A DNA stretch of 64,000 bases, taken from contig JACTAT010000004.1 in NCBI GenBank assembly GCA_014526335.1, positions 991,180 to 1,055,179 of the forward strand. Direction: 5' to 3'. The position numbers and the translations under genes are program-made. Origin of the DNA: Chrysaora quinquecirrha (taxonomy: Eukaryota > Cnidaria > Scyphozoa > Semaeostomeae > Pelagiidae). The notes beneath the pieces are model-generated. The model searched no databases. It had not been told where the DNA came from and worked only from the letters and a program-made list of their open reading frames with translations. Of the stretch, positions 1 to 9,000 are shown one piece after another; position 1 is the stretch's first letter; each line of letters starts with the position of its first letter.

Positions 1-3000
1 TGGTTTTTATACGTTTTTCACATAGTTTTTGGTGTAAAATTTTGAAGAAACTGTAACGTCACTTAAAAAATCTGATGTTTGAACAGCCAATCAAATTGCG
101 AATAGACAAGGTCGATGCCAGGGTCGAATATGGACAGTGGAGTTTCAGGTAGAGGCCTATTCGCCCTGGGGACAAGGTTGGGTTCCACTGTACCATTATC
201 TTTAAATCAAAATTCAATTCTTCGACGTTTATTCGTAGAAAGAACCGCTTACACTTTGACCAAATGATCCCTTGCAGCAGCGCAATGATTTTTAATCATC
301 ACTTCAAATTCACTTGGATACATTGGAATTCCAGATCTGCGAATTTGTCCAATATCAACAAATCGTTTGTTTGAGAACCTAAGGAGGAAACATCAATAAG
401 AAAATCATAAGACTGCAAAGAAATGAAAATTAATTTAAAATTGCAAAGAAGGGCAACAGTAGGTAACCGTAAGATGAGCATCCTTTCTGCTCCTTGAGCG
501 GCTTCTTTTGACAACCGAGGCGTACATGTGTAATACATGTTGCGATCATCATGCAGTCATCATAAGATGACAAGTTTCGTATAAGGCGGTAAAAAGAAAG
601 GTAGCATGCAGAAAGAATATATTGCATTGATGTTAACCAATAACTAGGATTAAAAACAAACAAAATACACTTTACAAAAACGAAATAGACCAAGAAAATA
701 AAACTAACATTTAGATGAGACAATATAAATTCATATTTTCGTGGATGACTCTCACAGCATTCAGAAGTCCGCCCTTTCAGTAAAAAACAGAGCTTCAGAA
801 TGTCAGTAAATTTCAGACTATCCCTCACCTACTGCACCATATCTTCTGCAGCTCCGTCATTACAGGACTCACGGTGAAAAGATGTTTGGTAGTTATATCC
901 TTGGTGGCAATATAGTTCTTATGCCACGGCACTGGAGCTCTAACACATCTAAAAAATTAAAGTTTTGGTGGTGAATGTTACTGGTAATTGATGTTCAGGG
1001 ATTGGACGAGTTAAAGTCATAGGTAGCTATTTGATTAGTGAAGTTAGTAAAGCAAAATAATGAGCACAATCAATAATGACATTTCTTCGACGGTTTGGCA
1101 TAGATTGGTCCAATGAAGAAAGAGCCAAAAACAAGCTGTAATAGTGTGTCTATGTCTCAAATACAGTAGAAACCTGAATGTAAGGAACTATAGCCTACTT
1201 AATTCACGCAGCGCACAATGAGCGCAACAAATTGAACTCAATCTGCATCACGAATGATGCTCTGTAAGAGCGTTTCAAATGGTATGACGGATTCAGCCAG
1301 CGAATTTAATTCAGAGCGTATTAAATGAAGATAATTCGCTTGGAGCAGAGCATAAAAAGCGAATTAAATTATCAAAGTCGCGTCATGAAATGGTTGGTTC
1401 ATTCAGCGAAATATGGACAAATTAAATTGACATTCTGAGAAATCGGAGGGAAGCAGCTAATTTAATAGGCTGCGCTCGTAATGTGTTGCATGAACTAGAT
1501 CTAAGAAACTAACAGGCATGGCATGTTTAGTAACCAAGTATATAAAAACTTCTTCAGTCTGGAAAATGGGTTCTTATCTGCAGGTTTTTACTGCAATGTA
1601 TAAGATAAGGCGGTGATTTTTTAGTTATACGGGTTCTCACTTGAAGAAACAATAAACGACAACAAATCTCTTCTAACCTTGTTTTGAATGGCTTTGGTAT
1701 GGCAGAGATATGAAGTCGTTTCTTCTCTTTATCATCTTTCAATATATAGTCAACTAGCATGTAAAGAAATTATAAAAATAGTTAACATATCTATGAATAC
1801 ATGGAATCTTAATGAAGGACAGGCAAATACCGCATGACATAACCAACAAAACAAGCAATGTAAACTTTTAGAAAATATGCTTGCTTGCAAACTAAAACAC
1901 TTTACTGCATATTCAGAGCTAACTCAATTTTTCATCCAATGTTGCTGCTATTGTTTTGTCTTTTTTTCTTATTTACGCATCACATTGCAAATATCAAGCA
2001 TGGTCTCTGTACTTCAAATTTGGTATGTAACACAATATGCAACATTAACCACACTACAGTTTTTAATTAAATTCGCATTTTATCTTGAAGAGACACCAAT
2101 GTAAACAGAAGAGGGGCATCGTAACATAAACAGACAAGCGGCATCGTATCCAGCAGCTAGGTATTCAAGTTCTTTTGACAAGGGTTGTAGGCATATTCTT
2201 TTTATTTCTACAATTCACTTCTAACTTTAAAGCATTAACTCTTTAGCTTTGACCTCAGAAATTCTTATGAGGGATGCATCATTTCTCTGCGCACAATGAT
2301 ACAAGATGGGAAATCGGAGTGTTTGTACTTTCTCACATAAATTGTCTATTAATTTTCGTGCTTTTGAAATCATCAAAAATATTTTCCACAGCTTTTTGGC
2401 TACAAATATTTCTGCCTATTGTCATACTGATTTTACCACACGAATCAAATGATATCACGAAAGAGAAAACTTAAACTCAATCGACAGTTAAAGTAACTAG
2501 AACAAAACATCGGGTTTAAAATGTCGTATGAAAAAAACTAAGAAAATGTAAATACTTTAACAAAATCGTTGAAATTTCAAAAACAGGCATATGTCATGGT
2601 GTCGAAATTTTCTACATAAAATGGCTTACCAATTGCTTTTCGAAGACTAAAATGATAATCATTATCAACTTCAGCTTTCAACTGGTCGATGATTTTGATA
2701 ATATTGCTATTCTGTGTTAAATTTCCCGGAATCCTGCTAATCATGATTCTCTCCATGATTTCCTTGTCTTGTGGAAGAACAGATGAGTTTGGGATTCCTT
2801 GCATGATATAATGATAGTATCTCTAAAAAGTAAAATAATAATTCAAGAAATTCGACGCTTTTATTGCTAGGCAATAATGAATAAATAACACTAGGAAGAA
2901 ACAAAACGTTTGACACAGTATTATTTTAGTCAACACAAAGAACAGTCAAATGTGTACTTCAAAAAAGCACAACTCGCCATAAAGAATTTGTTAAAGTACA

Positions 3001-6000
3001 GTAGTTACTCCGTCTAAATCAATCATCTTTCAAACCCTTGGCCTGAAATAACCAACGGTTTTCAAACCATTGCTGTAACTTATCTCAGCAACAGAAAATC
3101 CTCAATTGCATGAAATGTGCATTAAGGTTTTCGCACATGCTTTATTTATCAATGAAATTCAGTACGGAATATTTTCGTTAAGATGAAATATGAATCCTTT
3201 TTACTCACAAGAGTGATGTACACCGTTAGTATTGTGTTCAAATCTTATTGGCCTTGAAGCTACGGTTCTCAAATAAAAGCAATTTCTAAAGCGGGTTCCT
3301 TTTTCGGAACATCCTGAAGCTTCTGAATTTTCCATTGCTCAATTATACAGTTTGCTAAATGCTTTTTTATATCGTTTCTTATATATCGTTTTGTTCGGTT
3401 ATATATCGTAGCGTACACTATCGTTTCTCTCTGCTAAATGATGTGAGTATCCGGGTGTCAGCCTTTGTGCCTAGAATACAGCAAGGGCTTAGTACTGAAA
3501 GCTTGTTACTATAATTACTATTACAATACTACTAGAATTACTATACATTTCTCAACCATTTTCAATATATGTCCTTAGCAATTTCTGAAATTTTAACTAC
3601 TAAAACGTTTCTTGGGACCCTCTTGCACGAAAAACAGACCAAATAGAGGAAACTCAAGAAGAGAGTTTCCATACAATCAGGTTCCCAGCATTGAATGTTT
3701 ATGAGAATGTAGTTGATGACCTCAGTACTTGTTTGTTCTAAATTGCCTCATTGGAAAGAAGCAAACGATTGAAGACATTGAAAGACATATCGAAGACATT
3801 CCCGTACGATAAGCATTATGATCTTGTTTCTCGCAGCTAAGGGAAGGAAGAGTCAGCCATGAGAAGGCTGCTGGAAAATTTCTGATTGGTCAATAGAAAT
3901 GTGAACAAACGCCCTGATTGGTCCTTTCAAAACTCTCCCCGACTCGTATGAAATCTGGAAACCGTGACATCAAAGCGAAAATCTCGAAAATCTTAAACGT
4001 TTTGAAGCAAAGTTTTTGTGTCGCTGACAAATCTTCCGTTAATAGAAGATATGGTTATAAAACTCTCATTCCGAGAGATGGATGATACCGGGAAAAAGAG
4101 TTGATTTAAAGAACACGTCCAAAGAAAATGCGAGATTTCCGGAAACTTCGTCGATTCTGGTAAAATAAATTGAGAATGAGACAACTTACTTGAAGATCTC
4201 TTTCGGATGGTTCAATCTCATTATTGTTTTCATCTTCATATCTTGATAATATGACATTTAACTGTTGTTTTGGTGTCAGGGGTCTGCTAGCTGGCAGGCT
4301 GTGAAAAGAAAAAAGCATGATTAGGCGATTTGCAATCTCGCATTTCCGGGGAATTTTTCAAGGTACTGTGTGGGCGGGCCCCCCCTAGGCCCCTAGACCT
4401 GCCCTCTCCTGAGCTGAAAAATAGTGCTTTTGCCCCCGTGTTCGAAGTTAAAAAGGGACCCCTCAGCTTCTCTGTATCAAAATAATATTTGGTTGTGATA
4501 GAGAGAAATATAAATTTTCATGTTGTATGTACTTACATGTTGTTTTCCCTTACCACCTTCTTGCTCATTATTTTGAGGGTCAATTCATTTTTGATACTAT
4601 AGTTTTCAAAAACTAACATGAAAAACGGCCAACAAAAGGCAATCTGGAGTTGATATTTTGAAAAAAATTCAACTCTATAAGCTATGCGCATTTAGTGATC
4701 GGTCCGGGGCACTTTATCCCCCCTACTGAAAAATTCTTAAAAAATGCCCCGTTTCAGAAGAAACTCGGGGCAAAAAGTAAGCAAGTAAGCTTTAAATATA
4801 ATACTACATTTTGATTGCATACTCTGGCTGGTCATTGCATCTATAGCTAACAGAGAGTGTGTTGTGGTAGCTGGTCAGCTGGTAGCTGGTAGAAAATAAT
4901 GGTCATTTTTTTACTGCTCATGTCTTCACGTAATGCCAACTTTTTCACATTTAATGTTCATTATATCTCGTCTAAGCAACTTCAGAATATTTACTATAAC
5001 AAAGCTATAATTTAAAAACGTTTTCCGTTTTATAAGTCCAACAGAAATACCTTTTTACGCGGTCTTACATATTTACAAGCAAATCACACAAGCAACGAAT
5101 ATCTTCATCTGTTTTATTCTTATGACCCAAAGGCGGGAAACGGGAAATATTTCATTAAATGCCTTCTTGAGCAGGTATGGTGGGTCTTGAATCTTTTCTT
5201 TAACTTTTATTCGAATTAAACGCAAATTTGAAGTAAAATTTGCTCCCCTACATCTCGCGAAACAACCGTAATTCCAGCCGTCGTGGCATGGGGAGAGGGT
5301 TCCCTTTATTGAAATGTTTACCATTTTCCAGAAAAATGTCACGCCGAACCAGGCCTCCTTGAAAAGGTCAATAACAACAACCGTTTAGATGACATTATTG
5401 CAATCAGGGACATAATTTAAGGGGTTTTACGAGACATCTATTCTTGTTTGTTATCTAGAGAAAGAGATAAATTGTTTTTTGCTTCAATAACATAAATTTG
5501 GTAAACACGACGAGTGTAGTGATAAAATTTCCCACATACGTATGATCCATAGGAATGAAATTATCGTTTTAAATCTCATGCAGCTCAGTTGACAAGGTCA
5601 AAAAATTTTATTTGGTAAAAAAAATTTGTAGCAGATCCCCAACCGAAAAGTTATAACAAAGTGAAAGATATATGATGTATATATAAAACATGGGCGTAGG
5701 ATGAGACAGAGATTTGAAAACTAGAATTCCCACGTTGATGAAAACACGTGTTCTAAAGGGGTTTGCATGTTTAGGGCTGGCATACTGACTCCTAGGAAAT
5801 TGCAAAGTTTGGAAGTCTCCCAGATCGCGCAGGGAGGGCATTTTTGACTCGAATAAGCAAAGTCAAACCACATGATGATAGCATTTAACCGATAAGAAAA
5901 ATAACTGTATTTTTTCCATTTTAGTGACCAACTGATGTTTTTATTTACCGATAGATATTTCACATGATTACGTCACACATACTAACGCCCGCACTGCATT

Positions 6001-9000
6001 GTGGTAGTTGTAGTCAACGCACCTCCGCGTGTACACAGCGTTGTTATCCTTTGTAATATGCTTATGCTGGCGTTTGCAGAGAAAACGATTTCAGAAAATT
6101 CGCAGAGAAAGGCTAGAAAAATTAGTCACCGAACAATATTCCTTTTTTGAGTAAAATCTTTCTCCTGCCTGGGGCAGAAGTTAGTTGTGTATAGAAAGGC
6201 TTGCGTAAGATCGGGGTTGAAAAACTTCCCCTAGTTTTATTCAGAACTCTTGCCTGCTGATGTATTTGTTAATACTTAAGAAGGGATCGAAGTAAGACAG
6301 AAGGGAAAGGCCTTAGCAGATGATACAATTTGGTCTTTGCTAATATTTCCTGCTCAAAATCATTGTCAGACAGAAATCAAATCACTACAAATGCGTCCAG
6401 ATTGTGACAGTTTGCATTTGATACCTTCATTTAAGTTAGTGTTACGGGCCTAAGCAATCCGATCTATGTACATAATACTAAGAAACTCTTCGACCTGGAT
6501 CGTACGCTAACCGTTCTACAGTCAAGTGATTTCGCTATAAGGAAGTAAAAAGGTCTTTCTAATTCTAAACTAAACCAAAAAAATTTTCGAGATAAGAGAA
6601 ACTTATGTAGTGATTATTGTTTTTCGAGTCTTTCTTCGCAAGTTTCCAAAAAACTTTTTCTCTGCAGATCTGCAAAAAATTTTTCTATGCAATCGTACGC
6701 GAGTCGTTCTATTACAACTGATTTCCAAGCAAAAAGATTTTATAGACATCTCTAGGCAGTATTTTGGAGAAAACTTTAAACTAGAATTAGTCTCCGATTT
6801 CGCAGCAATAAGATCATGATAACAACGCTATTTACTGTACTGACAACAGCAAACGGCGTTGTGGTGACTACAGCTACCACAATGCAGTGCGGTGTTAGAA
6901 CTTGTGACGTAATAATGGGAAAGGTCTATTTCATCAAAACCAAAAGACAAGTTTTCTGTAGACAGAAAGAGTTCGTTTTCTCACGTACTCTTCAATTAAT
7001 TCTAGTGGCGTTCCCGCTCTGTCCCTTAAGCTGATGGTTGTTGAAAACAAAATACCAATTCAGCTTCATTTTTCTGATTGGTGCATTTCGATCTGCACCT
7101 CTGCAATACCTCTGCCTCAGTCAACTGTTTCAGTCTGTTTCTGATCCTTATAATATCCTGAGGAGTGTCAGACAAAAAAAGCTCTTAAGTATTGTTTCAC
7201 AAGAACTGCGGAATCATAATTTTGCCTTAGTATGATTTCTCGAAGAATCCCTACTTTAATCGACTTTTTTTGCTTCAACTTGCTTAAAGAAAGCAAAAAT
7301 GCTAGTTTTGAAACAAATAGAACTTCTCTCTAACTAACAAAAACATATTTGGAACAAGACAAAAGGATACATTTGCGTTTAGCCAACCGTAATTTTCCAA
7401 GATTTCTTATTTTGAGATCATTTGCTGTTGGAGTATAATTATTAGCAATGGATTCACTGGGTGTTCTGTGGTATGCCGTTTCTTTGAAAGGAACTGCATG
7501 TGTCCAGGAAGACTCTTTCATTATTGGAGGATGTTCACTGTGTTTTAGAACAATCTAGAACAATTGAAAACGGACATTAATAAGTTATGATATGATACCA
7601 AGGTTAAAACAGCTTTTGATCAATTAAAAATGCATAAATCTTTCAATAAAACACAACCCAGCAGACAGGATAGCATATGAATTAAGGCGAATGGAACAGT
7701 GCAGGCATGTGAGAGAAAACCACACTGGATAACAATAGATAATATTCTATAGGACAAAATAGCATCCTTATGGAAACTTACTTTATACAAATCTGATGGC
7801 TCCTCTTTGTGATTTGTGGGAAGAGGAGGCAACCCTGGCAATCCCTTTGTTTTTGAACAGTTGTAAATTGGATCTCCACTATTCTACAAAGGAAAAAAGA
7901 ATGATTTGAAAAAGAATGATGTAATGTAGCATCTTTTCGACTCTTCATCCACAGCAAGATTACTCATCATGCCTTGAACAATGCTTGATATGAAATTAAG
8001 AATAACAATAAATGAATGAAGATTAATTGACATCCTCTGTTTCCCTACAAAGTAACATAAACTGCATACAAATGCTGCTTCTCAAGGAGAAAACATTATA
8101 TCTCTTAAGGAGACAATACGTTCATATGCTTTCAGTTTCGACAACCAGATCATCATCAGTGTGATGCCCTGCAGGGGCTTAATGATGTGATAGTCAGCCT
8201 CAGGAAAGTCACAATTAAAAGTTATTTGCACTTCTTGAAGAAAGCAAAATGTCCAAGTAAGATTCCGATTACTGATCTGCAATCATGGCCAAAATTACTG
8301 AGACAAAAACCATGGAGACATAATAGCCGGAAGGGTCAACAGAGGGGGATACAACCAACAACTTTTCACACAATCTGGGGCAGGCTTGTAGCACCATAAG
8401 CAATCATACTCCAGAGGTTTCAAGCATCTGTAAACTAATAACAGCAATTTCTTGAACAAATAATGTAAGTTATCATTTGTAAAAGTAAGCTGGACATTTT
8501 GAAGAAAGTGATAGCAATAAGACTGCAGCTTTTCCCAATATGAATTATGCCATGAGTACCAGGTCCTTCCATCTCAGGCAGTGTACTCTGATATAAGCAT
8601 GACAGGGGGCCTGGCCCAGACGTTTATGCAGGTACCCAAAAAATAAAGATCTGCCGAAATTAGACCCAAAAAACAAGTCCTTGTCCCATCCTGTCAAACA
8701 AAAAGGCCCCAAACGTTTAATTGGACCAACTGGACACAATTATTCAATGTTTTGTTCAATGGGGCACGAAAAATCACAAATCATCTGATCAAGAGGTTGT
8801 AAAAAAGCCTGTCAAAATGTGTACTTGACATTGTTAGACACCCATAAAGCTACTTGTAGGAAAATCTAAGCCAAAAAAAAATAATGGAAAATTTGCAGCC
8901 CACAAAAACAAGAGAGTTGTTTCTAAACCCAAAAAAGTAAGGAAATCTAAATAAAGAAAAAATAAGCTGATATATTTCTAATGGATTTCTAATAAATTTT

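Larger units (their letters stand above)
4299..7370 (-). other. Dynein intron of about 3 kb holding a DNA element
   Basis: The intron contains the inverted-repeat element at 5967-6913 (separate entry). GC-rich C-runs near 4375-4450 and 4700-4760 look like short low-complexity or repeat tracts. A stretch around 7095-7180 is homologous to two blocks inside the tRNA array (separate entry). No exon is recognised, but a short one could be hidden here. Confidence 0.5.
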
